DNA of 29,492 nucleotides from Polyrhizophydium stewartii (Eukaryota; Chytridiomycota; Chytridiomycetes; Rhizophydiales), in the NCBI GenBank assembly GCA_027604665.1, contig JADGIZ010000078.1, positions 1-29,492 on the forward strand, in the 5' to 3' direction. The position numbers and the translations under genes are program-made. Shown here one piece after another: positions 18,194 to 28,500 of the stretch. The notes below the pieces were generated by a model, which was not told where the DNA came from, did no database searches, and saw only the letters and a list, made by a program, of their open reading frames with translations. How positions within the stretch are numbered: the stretch's first letter is position 1; each line of letters opens with the position of its first letter.

Positions 18194-19512
18194 TTAGTCG
18201 AACAGGTCGAAGCCCATGTCCTCGTCCGACTCCTCCTCCTCGGCGGGGGCAGCGGCGGCGGCCGGGGCCGACGACGAGGCAGCCGGGGCGTCCGAGGCAG
18301 CGGCGACGGGGGCGGCAGCGGCGAACTTGGACGGGTCGGCAAGGATCTCCTTGATCTGCACACCGCAAGATACAGGGCGTCAGCAAGGCGCACTGGCAGC
18401 TGGACAGATGGGCGGCCGTGCGCAGATGCTTCGGCGGCAGCTCGGCACTCATGAAAAAATTAGAGTGATTGACGCAAACATCATCCAATTGCTTGTCGCG
18501 TTTGGGTGTGTTGTAATCCTTGTGACGAGCAGCCGCAGCACCACGCACGGCGCCGGCAGTCGCAGCACAGCACGGAAGAGCACGGCACACAAAACGCACC
18601 CTGTCGATGGCGTCGAAGCTGTAGTTCTCGAGGGTGACGGCGACCGAGAGCAGGTTCTTGTAGCCGTTGATGAGAATGTGCGGGACCGAGGCGACGGTGG
18701 GGTAGCCAATGGCGAGCGAGATGGCCGTGATGTTGGCAATGCCCGTGGCGACGTGCTTGAGCAGGGCCTCGTCGGTGATGTCGAGAATGGCCGTGTCGAA
18801 GACGGTGCCGTTGTCGTAGATGGCCGTGATGGTCATGCCGTACGTGAACGGCGAGATGTTGAGCATGTTGAGCAGCTGGGCCTCCGAGGCGCCGACCTTG
18901 TTGCCGGCCTGGATGATCTCGACGTCGTTGATGATTTCAATGGTACCACGGGCGATCTTGGTGGCGATACCGATGGCCTGGAAGAACGACGTCTTGCCCG
19001 GCTCCATGCCGGTGTTGCCGGCGGGCACAACGACGTTGACGGGGGCAATGGCGCCGGCCTTGGCGGGGGCCTGGACACGGTTGGCCAGGATGGCGTCGCG
19101 GATCTCCTTGAGGTCGCCCTTGGTGAACACGAAGCCGATGTTGCCCTTGACGAGCGACAGCAGCTTCTCGTACTGCGGGTTCTCGGTGAGGCCGTTGCGG
19201 AGAGCGCGGCGGACCATGGTGTTCTTGCCCATCAGCACGACCGCCTTGCCGCGGAGGGCCTTGCGGATCTGGTGCATCTGGTTCGAGCCGACATTGTCGA
19301 CGTTGACAATGAAGATCGTCGAGTACTCCTGGAGCAGCTCGTTGAGCTTGGTGAAGTAGATCTCCTTCTTGCTGTTACCTGCAGACGCCGGCCGCCGCGA
19401 AGCCATCGGCGGGCGGGCGGGCGGCGAGCGGGCAGCGGGGCGTCAGCGCGGGCAGATAGTGCGCCCGGACATGGCCCGCATGCACGCCAGACGCACCCTC
19501 TCCCCCAGCCAT
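18194..19512 (-). CDS. RPP0: 60S ribosomal stalk protein P0 (uL10)
   Basis: P0 anchors the acidic P1/P2 proteins on the large ribosomal subunit, where translation factors bind (family knowledge). Minus-strand exons: 19497-19512, 18600-19378, 18194-18355; introns of 118 and 244 nt, both with GTGCGT donors; 318 residues, normal family length. The 16-nt first exon gives [17 protein letters not shown], with the expected Gly-Gly after the start. Core matches: [100 protein letters not shown]. The last exon gives an Ala-rich hinge and the diagnostic tail [15 protein letters not shown]. An unspliced alternative start inside intron 1 (MASRRP) is possible but lacks the conserved N-terminus. It diverges from the BUD6-like gene. 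Confidence 0.96.
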
Positions 19513-19848
19513 TCTTTCGTGTTCAAGGGGTTCCTTTACGGAGTTTCAAGTGCTGTCGTCGGCGGCATCGTCGTCGGCAGCGGCGGCGTGTCAGCAGCGG
19601 CGGATGCAGGTGCACGGATGGACGGATGGATGCGCGGGAGGGTGCGTGCGCGCACGCATGCGCACACAGACGGATGGATGCGCAGACGGACGGGTGGTTG
19701 CAGCGTGCATCCGTGCGCGCATCCGTCGGCGCGAGGGGGGGCCGGGCGGCAACCGGTCGTCACCTTGCGCGCGGGTTGTGGGGAAGGCAACCAGGCATCG
19801 GGAATCGGCCATTGGCGCACCGCGCATCCTGAGGGCGTTTTCCGCGAG
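19513..19848. other. Divergent promoter region with GGATG minisatellite (P0 / BUD6-like)
   Basis: A 336-bp region between the P0 start (-) and the first ATG of the BUD6-like frame (+). Bases about 19605-19705 are built of GGATGGAC, GGATG and GCGCAC words in imperfect tandem array, partly symmetrical around GCGCGCAC. Several ATGs inside the array mean that the BUD6-like transcript must start downstream of it or splice it out. Confidence 0.6.
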
Positions 19849-22800
19849 ATGACTTGCGCGACCACCCCAGATCCAGGCACCGCCATGGCCGCGTCCGCTC
19901 GCAAGCCCGCGCTCTCGGACCCGCTGACGGCCGGCCTGCTGGCTTCGCGCCGCCTGCTTTCGTCGCTCGACGCGTGGAACCCGTCAGCGGCACACCACGC
20001 CGACGCCGTCGACCGGTCGCGCGCAGACCTCGATACGCTCGTCGCAGCCATCAAGGCGAGCATCGGAGCCGCCGTGGCGCTCTCGGCCACCGCCTCGTCC
20101 ACAGCCACCGCACACGCCGCGCCGGCCTCGAGTGCTGCCAGCCCGCAGTCCGAAAAGGCTGCGGCCCTCGCCCGCCTGCGACGCTTGCATCTCGCGCCAG
20201 ACCAGATCCTGCGGCTGTTTGACGCCCTCGTTGCCGAGTCGCCCCTCGGCCCAAGCGTGGCCCAGCGCCGTGTTGTTGACGCCATCAAAACAGTCCATGT
20301 TGATCTCGACCAACTGCGGAGCCTCTCGGCCCGCCAGCAAGAGTCGCCTGCGCAAGACACCCACCAGCAGCACCAACAGCTTGAACTGCATCCACCTGTT
20401 CCCCGCCACCCTCCGCGTCGGGCTGCCCGCGAGCATTCCCCCGTGGCCAAGCTCACCCGTGCCGCCGAGCAGAGCCAGCGCCACCATAACACCTCTGCCG
20501 CGCACGGTGCGACGGCAGCCGCTCCGCCAGCGGTCGCCGTCACTCAAGCGTCGTGGGCATCGCCCTCGGCTGGATACGGCGCCAGATCCGACACTCCGTC
20601 CAGCGGCTCCATCGCCAACGGCGGCCTCGTACGCTCGTGGTCAGTGCAGTCGAGCACGACATCTGGCGCACCGCCAACAGACGCCCTTGCGCTGCGCCAC
20701 ATGCAGCACGCCCATCCAGGCACTGCTTCTGCGCACCAGCAGTCCGACCACCACCTGCGGCCAGCCCGCTCCACAATACCAGCACGCTTTGCGGTCGCTG
20801 CGCATGCCGACCGGTCGCCACGTACCTCGCCGGCGATGCACAGCCCATCTGCTGTGCATGACCCGCCCGCGCTGCGAGCCGCGTCCACCGTAGTCGCCAG
20901 TGCAGCCGAATCACCAAGACCACAGCATCCGCTGCCCGCGCCACCGCAACTCGCGACTCTGTTCCTCACGCTCGACAAAGTGACACGCAAGGTCGAGGTC
21001 ACCTTGCCCGTCACAAGCCAGCACCTGCGCGCTCTCTTTCTCGAAAAGTTTGGCCGCAGCGGGCTCGAGTCCGACAGCCGCGACATGCTCATCAAACACC
21101 CAACGCATGGCGAGTCGTACTTGCTCGAGGGCATGTCAGATGTCCGCGACGGAAGCGCCATCAGCCTTTCTGCGGCGGAGACAGTTTCCCAGCGTGAGTT
21201 GCAAATGTTGCACCTCGATCCGGAGGTGCATCAATCTGACTGGTGCCACGCAGCATCTGCTCTCGACGCAGCCGTCGCGTCAATCCAGCAGCGGCTCGAC
21301 GAGATGCTCGCAGCTGTTGAATCCAAGATTGAGGCGGCTGCACTCAAGCATGCTCAGGTGCATGTGCCTGACACGCAGCGGCTCGTTGCCGACCAGCACA
21401 GCATCGCTGGCAGCCTTGCCACCGAGCCCAGCGAGTTCGACTCGGACAGGGACGAGGATGCAGCGCATGCGCGCAACAACGACGCGGCTCCTCGCCCCAC
21501 AGATTGGCAGCACACTCGATGTCCTACATCCAAGACACTGGCAGACACCATCGCAAAGGTCGAGGCCTTACAGCGCGAGCACCGCACAGCGCGTCGTGAC
21601 ATGTCTGACTTTGTCCGCCACTTCTCTGCCGTCCTCGAGCAAGCGCTTGGCCAGGTTGCGCATGCCGTTGTGCAAGCCAGCAGGGACAGTGGGGACTCAG
21701 CCGAGTCCATCGATGCGCATGCGACAGCGCCGCGTAAGCCGCTACACACAGCGCTGGACGCCATCAGCGACGACTCGGAGCGCCTCGAGGATCGCGCCAA
21801 TGCGCTGCGGTTCATGCTCGACATGCTCCGCGTCGACGCGACACGCCGCGTGAGCATCCCGCGCGAGCAGGTCGACCAAGCGCGCGCACACATTGCCGAC
21901 CTCGCGGCGAGCATCCAAGTGTTTTCTGGCTCGATTTTGCGCACAAAGGCGATGTGCAAGAGCGTGTGGGAAACCGAGCTGCAGCGCATCGTCGACGAGC
22001 AAGCGTTTGTCAAGGACCAGGAGGCGTTTGCCGCGGGGCTGCGCACCAGCCACGCCGATCTCGAGGATCTCGTCACGGCGATCGACCGCGTTGTTCAGGC
22101 GTCGTATGCGCCGTGCACCGATGCCACAGATACGCCGTCGGGTCGTGCGCGACGCGGGCCTGCGATTGTGCTTGATGTGATCCCCGCCGACGAGGCCAAG
22201 ACGCACGGGATCCAGTCGGTGCTGGCCGAGCTGCAGCTCCGGTCGAGCGAGCTGGAGGGCCAGTCCGAGCGCCGCGTGGCGATCCTTCAGCAGATGGACA
22301 CGGTGCGGCCGATCCTCGCCGAGGCCACGCGATTCCGCTCGCCGTTTGAGCAGGAGCTCTCGCGGTTCGTGTCGTCGGGCAAGCTGCGCGCGGGCGTGGC
22401 CGGTGGCATCGACGAGATTGAGCGGCGGAGACGCCAGCGCGATGCGGAGATGATAGCCTCGTTCTTTCGCGAGAACAAGCGCACTGTGCGCCGCAAGCAA
22501 ACTGCTTCGGTTGACACATCCAAGAGCGGTGCAACCAAGAGCGCCGTACGCAGCCGATCGCCTGTCCGTGCAGCACAAGGAATTGTGACTGCAGTAACTC
22601 CAACCAGCACACCGGCTGCTGAACGAGCAGCCCCGCAGCGACAAGATTCTCGAGCCAAACATCCTTCGGAAAGCACCCAAACAGCCTCGATATCCGACGA
22701 TATGCCAAACACAAAGGCAAATGAGTGCTCAGCAGCAACAATGACCGACAAGCCTACAATGCTGCGTCCCTCGCTCAGCGTCTCTGCGCTGGCCGCCAAG

Positions 22801-22863
22801 GCCGAGCTTCCACCGATCCAGATCGCACCGCTCGACTTTGGCACCAACGGATTCAGCTTCTAA
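19849..22863 (+). CDS. BUD6: BUD6/AIP3-like actin- and formin-regulating polarity protein
   Basis: Bud6/Aip3 binds actin and activates formins at sites of polarised growth (family knowledge). Single exon, 1004 residues from 19849. A second in-frame ATG at 19885 has a better context (CACCGCCATGG) and would give 992 residues. The N-terminal helical segment (LTAGLLASRRLLSSLDAW, DLDTLVAAIKAS) is followed by a Gln/Pro/Ser-rich disordered region. From about residue 370, TLFLTLDKVTRKVEVTLP, LRALFLEKFG, MLIKHPTHGESYLLEGMSDV and DGSAISLS match the AIP3 conserved start. A long helical/coiled-coil region follows (LRFMLDMLRVDATRRVSIP, FSGSILRTKAMCKSVWETEL, DIRPI-type segments, KLRAGVAGGIDEIERRRRQRD). The tail ends in TNGFSF. 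The frame is open upstream of 19849, but that part is promoter repeat. AIP3-family membership is confident; calling it the BUD6 orthologue is inference. Confidence 0.88.
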   Translation: MTCATTPDPGTAMAASARKPALSDPLTAGLLASRRLLSSLDAWNPSAAHHADAVDRSRADLDTLVAAIKASIGAAVALSATASSTATAHAAPASSAASPQSEKAAALARLRRLHLAPDQILRLFDALVAESPLGPSVAQRRVVDAIKTVHVDLDQLRSLSARQQESPAQDTHQQHQQLELHPPVPRHPPRRAAREHSPVAKLTRAAEQSQRHHNTSAAHGATAAAPPAVAVTQASWASPSAGYGARSDTPSSGSIANGGLVRSWSVQSSTTSGAPPTDALALRHMQHAHPGTASAHQQSDHHLRPARSTIPARFAVAAHADRSPRTSPAMHSPSAVHDPPALRAASTVVASAAESPRPQHPLPAPPQLATLFLTLDKVTRKVEVTLPVTSQHLRALFLEKFGRSGLESDSRDMLIKHPTHGESYLLEGMSDVRDGSAISLSAAETVSQRELQMLHLDPEVHQSDWCHAASALDAAVASIQQRLDEMLAAVESKIEAAALKHAQVHVPDTQRLVADQHSIAGSLATEPSEFDSDRDEDAAHARNNDAAPRPTDWQHTRCPTSKTLADTIAKVEALQREHRTARRDMSDFVRHFSAVLEQALGQVAHAVVQASRDSGDSAESIDAHATAPRKPLHTALDAISDDSERLEDRANALRFMLDMLRVDATRRVSIPREQVDQARAHIADLAASIQVFSGSILRTKAMCKSVWETELQRIVDEQAFVKDQEAFAAGLRTSHADLEDLVTAIDRVVQASYAPCTDATDTPSGRARRGPAIVLDVIPADEAKTHGIQSVLAELQLRSSELEGQSERRVAILQQMDTVRPILAEATRFRSPFEQELSRFVSSGKLRAGVAGGIDEIERRRRQRDAEMIASFFRENKRTVRRKQTASVDTSKSGATKSAVRSRSPVRAAQGIVTAVTPTSTPAAERAAPQRQDSRAKHPSESTQTASISDDMPNTKANECSAATMTDKPTMLRPSLSVSALAAKAELPPIQIAPLDFGTNGFSF

Positions 22864-22922
22864 AACCCTATTTACCCTCTCGCTCTCACTCTCTTAGAAG
22901 CCATATGGCCCTCCACCCGATC

Positions 22923-22928
22923 ATTAAA
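22923..22928 (+). terminator. ATTAAA variant poly(A) signal of the BUD6-like gene
   Basis: ATTAAA lies 60 nt past the stop codon in an AT-rich spot of the 143-bp convergent gap between the BUD6-like and TBC/TLDc genes. Confidence 0.4.
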
Positions 22929-23006
22929 TCGCACAAGTTCATTTTATCCCCGAAGTCGCGTCCAAACAAACTGGGGAGAGTGTGATTTCCAGGAACGCGG
23001 TCCCTC

Positions 23007-25506
23007 CTAATCGATAGTAAAGGCAAACGCCTCCACGACGAGCACCTCGAACCGGAATCCCTTGTCTTTTGTCAGGTAGTCGTTGTTGAATGTCGTGCAC
23101 CGGCCCGTGATGCCGGACTGCAGCGCGTCGTCAAGCTGGATGGCGACATCCTCACTGCAAGCATCCCAAAGAGTCAGCTTTGTGCGCAACACTGCCACCA
23201 GGACCAAGGCCGCGGGCCACACGTGCATGCATGCGTCTCACCCGCCGCCGCCAATCGTCAAGCACGCGGGCGTCGCATTCACAAAAAACGACGGCCCGGA
23301 CATGGACTCGTTGAGCCTGCCGACCCAGGGGAACATCTTGGCATGCGGCATGAGCGAAAAGATAAAGTTCTCGCCGTTGCCGACCCACTTGCCCGCGAGC
23401 TCGGGCTGGTCGACGAGGTCCGGGAGCCCCTCGCTGAGGTACGCGCCAAAGATCTCGTTGTTGAGCGTCTCGATGGCCAGGATGACGGGCCGCCGGCCGC
23501 GCAGGGACGAGTAGAGCGTACGCAGGAGGCACCCGTGCACCTTGGTTGTGAAAACGAGCTCGAGGGCGTCTGTGCGGCGCTGCGGCGGGATCCAGCTCCA
23601 CAGTGCGATCCAGTAGTCTGTCGAGGCAATGGTTGATGCCGGGAGCAGCTCGGCCTGGTCTGACGACGACTTGGTCGATATATTGGAGACGCCTGAAGCG
23701 GCTGATGTGGCTGAGATGGCCGATGCAGGCGTGCGACCAACGGGCGTTGGCGCTGTGCTCGAGACGTCGCCGTCCACGCCGTCGTCGCGGGAATCGTCCG
23801 GCATGGGCGCCACAATCCGGGGTACAGCCATCTTGGATGCGTGGCCAGACTGGGCTGCCGTATGTCGGTCGACGCTGGCCGAGAGGCTTGCTGCGCTGCC
23901 AAAGCGGTCGGAGAGCACGTCCCCCGATGCAACCGAGATCGCGTCGTCCGAGTCCGAGATGCCCGCGTCGCCGAGCGACGACTCTGCGGCCCCCGGCGAC
24001 GATCCAGCGTCACCGTCACGCGGCCGGCCCATCGAGATCGCGACCGGCCGCGCACGCCCTTCCTGGCCATCATTGGCAGCGGGCTCGTCCGCCAGCTGCT
24101 GCTGCTGCATCTTGACCATGGACGCGACGCCGGCGCCGACAAACTTGGGCAGCGCGCGCTGGTACCGCAGGCTCGCCGAGTCCTCGAGCAGCTCGCTGCT
24201 GTCCTGGCTGACGGCCGCCAGCGACGCGTGATGCTCGTGCACGCGCTTGACGTTGGCGTAGTTGATGAACACGCCGGCGGCCGTGGCGGCGATCTCGTCC
24301 GCGATGGTGGCGAACCGCGAGCGCGAGGCCGAGCGCGCGCGGCCGCCCTTGGTCTCGCCGAGCCGCGCGGCGCGCAGGGCCTCGTCGAACAGCACAGGCC
24401 GCACAAACTGGCGCAGCTCGTCGAGCGACTGGAGCTGCATGAGCGTGTCGCGGTGCATCTTGAGCACGGCCATGCCAAAGCGCAAGAAGCTCTTGTACCC
24501 CTCGACGAGGAAGCAGTCGAGGAAGCGCCACAGCACGGGCTGCGGAAAGACGTCGATGAACACGTGCTGCATCCACGGCGTCCAGAACGGGTCGGGCGAC
24601 GTCGAGTGCAGGTCGGTGAGGTGGCCGTGCAGCTTGCGGTCGGTCTGGTAGAGCAGGTTGCCGAACGCGCGGCTGAACAGCTTGGCCTCCTTCTTGTGCG
24701 TCGGGATGTACAGCCACCTGCGCGACGGCGTGGACTCGCCGGGCATGAGCGATCCGGCCGCCGGCGCGCGCTGCACGCGCGGGTCCTGCGTCTGCGCCGG
24801 GTGCGTGAAGCCGTTGAGCCGCAGCAGCGACGCGACGCAGGCGAGCAGCGCGTCGGCGGTGTCGATGTGGTGCGCGAGCATCGCCACCAGGGGCGGCAGG
24901 AACGGGCAGAACTCGAGCGTCGGGTTGTCGTGCGCCAGGATGCACAGGATGTGGTTGACCACGTCCAGCCCCGCCGGCGTGAGCGCGAGCCGGCTCAGCT
25001 GCGTGCGCCCGCCAAACGACGGCGGAATCGGGCTCGCCGGGATCACCAGGCCGTGGGTGCGCGCCTGGGCCCGCGCAAAGTCGCTCTCGTGCGCTGCGAG
25101 CAGACCCGATTGTTGGCGTGCGCCGATCGCGGCGAGAGGCGGCGTGCCGCGGGGCCCGCAGCCGGTCGGGACGCATCAGCGACATGCCCGCTGCCGCGAT
25201 CGCCCGCAAGCCCCGCGCCCACACGCACCCGAGAGCATGTGCGTCTTGAGCAGCTTGGGATACACGCTCGCCCGCATCTGCGGCGGGATGCCCGCGGCCG
25301 CGAGCGTCTTCAGCTTGGTCTTGTCGAGCGACACCGCCGCAAACAGCTTCTCGATGCGCTTGTCCTGCCACGCCGCCTCGTTGGCCTGCACCCTGGTGGT
25401 CAGCTCGCTGCGGTTCTGCGCGATGCCCGCAACAGGTGTCCAGGCACACCTGGGTCGTGACCGCATCCTCAAACAGGTCCAGATCGACCCACTCGCTGTT
25501 GGGCAT
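23007..25506 (-). CDS. TBC1D24: TBC plus TLDc domain protein (TBC1D24-like)
   Basis: Membrane-traffic type protein joining a Rab-GAP-like TBC domain to a TLDc domain. Minus-strand exons: 25450-25506, 25229-25415, 23242-25093, 23007-23154; introns of 34, 135 and 87 nt; 747 residues, phases consistent. TBC region: LKTLAAAGIPPQMRASVYPKL, VVNHILCILAHDNP, FCPFLPPLVAMLAHH, FPQPVLWRFLDCFLVEGYKS. I see neither the IxxDxxR arginine finger nor the YxQ motif, so GAP activity is doubtful, as in TBC1D24. A Ser/Ala-rich linker leads to TLDc from about residue 574: WIPPQRR, GCLLRTLYSSLRGR, NEIFGAYLSEGL, GNGENFIFSL, CLTIGGGGEDVAIQLDDAL (joined across the last intron), CTTFNNDYL. TLDc proteins are linked to V-ATPase and oxidative stress (family knowledge). 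The 34-nt first intron is abnormally short, so exon 1 is the weak point. Confidence 0.85.
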
Positions 25507-25578
25507 TTTCGGGCGGGGACGGCGTGAGGAACACGCAGTGGGAGGGAAAGCATCGGCACGATCGTCGCTGCTTTCATT

Positions 25579-28500
25579 TCACGCGACCCGAGTCTTTTTG
25601 GGGCGGCGGTCACTCGCGACGCTCTCGGCATCGCTGCGCACGTCGGGAGAAGCACCAGCGACAGCACCGCCACCAGCAGCATCCGCACCATCGTCATCCG
25701 CACCGGCGTCGGCAGCGCTGCTGGACTCGGAGCCGCGCCCGCGCGCGCCATGTACAGAGGCGCCGTTGCCATCGTTCTCGCCGCCGCCACCGCCGCTTCC
25801 GCCGCCGTCCTTCTTGACCGCATCGGGATCTGCCTTGACCCGCGCGTTTTGGTTCATATGCGGCCCGCTGCCATTGGTCATCGGCCCGCCGTCAATCTTG
25901 GTCGCCTTGGGACTGCCCGCACCCGCCACAGCAGACTTGAGCGAGCCCTGGATGGCGATTGTGATCCGCTGACTGACGGCGCGCGCGCGCATGGGCCGCC
26001 GCTTGATGCCAATCATCTCCTCCTCCTCGTCGTCGTCCTCGTCGTCCGGATAGTCCACGAGCGGCCGGCGGCCACGCGCAAGCTCAAGCGGCGAAGATGG
26101 CGCGCGCTTGACGCCTGCCCTGGCGATCATCTTGGGCGGTGTGACGGGTTTCGTCATCACAGCCGCCGATGCCGCAGCAGCAGCAGCAGCACTCTGCGCA
26201 GCACTGGGCGTGTCGTTGTCGTTGGGACCGTCGTCCTCGTCGTCGGACTCGTTGAAATAGTCCTCCTCGGCGGTGTCCTGCCGAGCCCACCCGTCTCTCC
26301 GCGGAAGCGACCGGGTGTCCTGCCTGTCGTCCGCCGTCAGGCCAGTTGCGCCGTCAGCAACCCCGGAACCCGATGGATCTGACACGAACAGAGTCGCCGC
26401 AAGGGGAAACAACTCACTGCACAGGCTCGGCATCGCCGGCAATGTCGCCCAGCAAGCTCTGCTCGTGCGCCCGCTCAAGCAGCTTGAACGTCTCTACATA
26501 GTCAAGTGCCGGAAAGAACTTGCGGTAGTTTTGCACAATGTGCGCCACAACTGCCTTGGTGTTCGGCGTCCTGCGGATGTAGTCAAAGAACTCGAGGCAC
26601 GCCGAGTTGAGCAGGTTGTACCGGCCCTTGGTCGCCAGCAGCGCCGCAAACACGGGGCCAAAGATGTCCTTTTTGACCAGGATCCGCCGATAGAACTCGT
26701 CGTTGGTGTTCATGCATGTGCGGAAGACGCGCACGGCAGCTGCACACATGTCACATCAGCAACCGCCGCCATCCGCGTCCACGCACGCCAAACACGAGCC
26801 GGCAGCGACAACGCACACAAACGCAGGTGGCTCTCCTTGGCCTTGAGCAAGAGCGTCGTCCGCCGCAGCACCTCGCTCGTGAGAATAAAGTGCTTGCTGA
26901 TCATCCCGTGGTTGGACACGTTGAAGCACAGCAGCTCGCACAAGTGTCCGCAGATCGACGACAGCTGCGGGTCGAGCAGCAGAACCTGCGACCCGTCGCG
27001 CAGATCCGTGAGCGGCAGCTTCTCGAGCTGCTCCAGCGGCTCAAACATCTTGGCGCAGTGGCCGTCGTAGAACAGCTTCAAAAACTCCTCCGACTCGGAA
27101 TCCTGCGGCGGCCGCTGGACGAGTTCCTGCACGGGTGCACGCAACAGCGTCGGACCGAAGCCGAATGTGAGCACACAGGCGAAATCGCACACGATGCCGC
27201 GCATAGAAAGAGCCAGCCCACCTCGATACTGTCGCCGCCAGACGTGTCGAGCACCGAGCGCAGGCAGTCGGCTGTCTGCGACCGCAGACCCATGTCCGGC
27301 TCGTTGTGGAACCGCTCAATCAGGAACGCAATGAGCGGGCGGTGGTTCTGGCGGGCCTGCGCCAAGCAAAACGAGCGCACGAGCGCTGGGTCGTGGTCTA
27401 GGATGTTGTGCAGGATCGAGATGGCGGCTATTCGGAGCTCCTCGTCCTGGTCGCCTAGCGTCACATCAAAGAGCGCAAACAGGCCGTGCTGACCGAGCGC
27501 CCTGCATGCATTCCGACATTCGAGTATCAGCCGCGCAAGCGTCACCGCGAGCTGCGCGGTCCGGCTGCAACCGCCCACGCACCGATAAAACTCAAATCGA
27601 ACGGGCTTTTGCAAGTTGCGCGCAATGGTGGAGAGCTCGTGCAGAAACAGAATGACGTCCTTTTTCTTCTCGCGCGACTCGTTTTCGTTGCTCAGCAGCT
27701 CAAAGAGGTCGCTCAGGTACTCGTTGTCGCTCCGGAAGGTCTCGACGATCTCGGTGTAGTTAAAAAAGGTGATGGCGTTGAGCGCCGAGAAAGTCTGGTC
27801 GTCGAGCACGCGGGCGAGCACCACGTCCTTGAGGTACTGCACGCGGTACGTCTGCTTGATCTTTGTGACAATGTACTGGTTCTTGATCGGAATGACCTCT
27901 TTGAACTTGGCTTGCGACTCGAGGTATTCGCGGTGGTTCGCCTTGAGATGCTCAAACTCCTTGTCATCTGCGGGATGCCCGGCGGCGAGTCAGTGAGACC
28001 ATTCTGCGCGACGCGGGAGCAAGCCGCACGCACACTCAAGGATGCCTACGACGAGCGGGAAAACCTCTTCGCGCAGGATGAGCTCGTAGATGCCCTGGTC
28101 GCTCAGGAAGACTGCGCGGGCAGCAGCCGAAGCAAGGCGTGAGCGAGAGGGGGGCATGCCGGACGCCTGCGGTCGCGCGTGACTCACTGATGCAGCGCAT
28201 GATGTTCGAGAGCATAAACAGGTCCGACTTGCTCTCGAGGTCCTCGCAGATTTCCAAGAGGGGAAGCAGCTTCTCGATGTAACCCTGCGTGCATCGACGA
28301 GGCGCAGAGGCGGTGCCGGGGCGGTGCCGGGGCGGTGCCGGGGCGGTGCCGGGGCGGTGCCAGAGCGGTTCATGCGCGAGTCAGCAGGCCGCCTTGGCGG
28401 GCGGGTGGCGTCCGTCGCCCCATGACGCCGCAATTAGGCGATTGAGGGTCAGGCCCCGGCAGGCGGCAGGCAGGCGGCGGCGGCGGCGTCGGCGGCGGCG

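Noticed and set aside
16377..18197. Plus-strand open frame of 606 codons opposite DBP3
   Set aside because: Low-complexity antisense shadow with no family motifs; the minus strand has a complete helicase.
16239..19406. One uninterrupted minus-strand frame of 1055 codons joining P0 to DBP3
   Set aside because: The frame runs through P0 intron 2 and the intergenic DNA by chance in GC-rich sequence. The true P0 ends with its own MGFDLFD tail in another frame, and DBP3 has its own start.
18216..19832. Plus-strand open frame of 538 codons opposite P0
   Set aside because: Antisense shadow of a highly conserved ribosomal protein gene.
19369..19848. Upstream extension of the BUD6-like frame (would give 1164 residues)
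   Set aside because: It crosses P0 exon sequence and the promoter minisatellite; its composition is repeat-derived.
23841..25460. Plus-strand 539-codon frame opposite the TBC/TLDc gene
   Set aside because: Arg/Val/Glu-rich composition typical of a shadow frame; no recognisable motif.
28311..28361. Regular short repeats as a possible CRISPR array
   Set aside because: 11-bp units without spacers, inside a eukaryotic intron.
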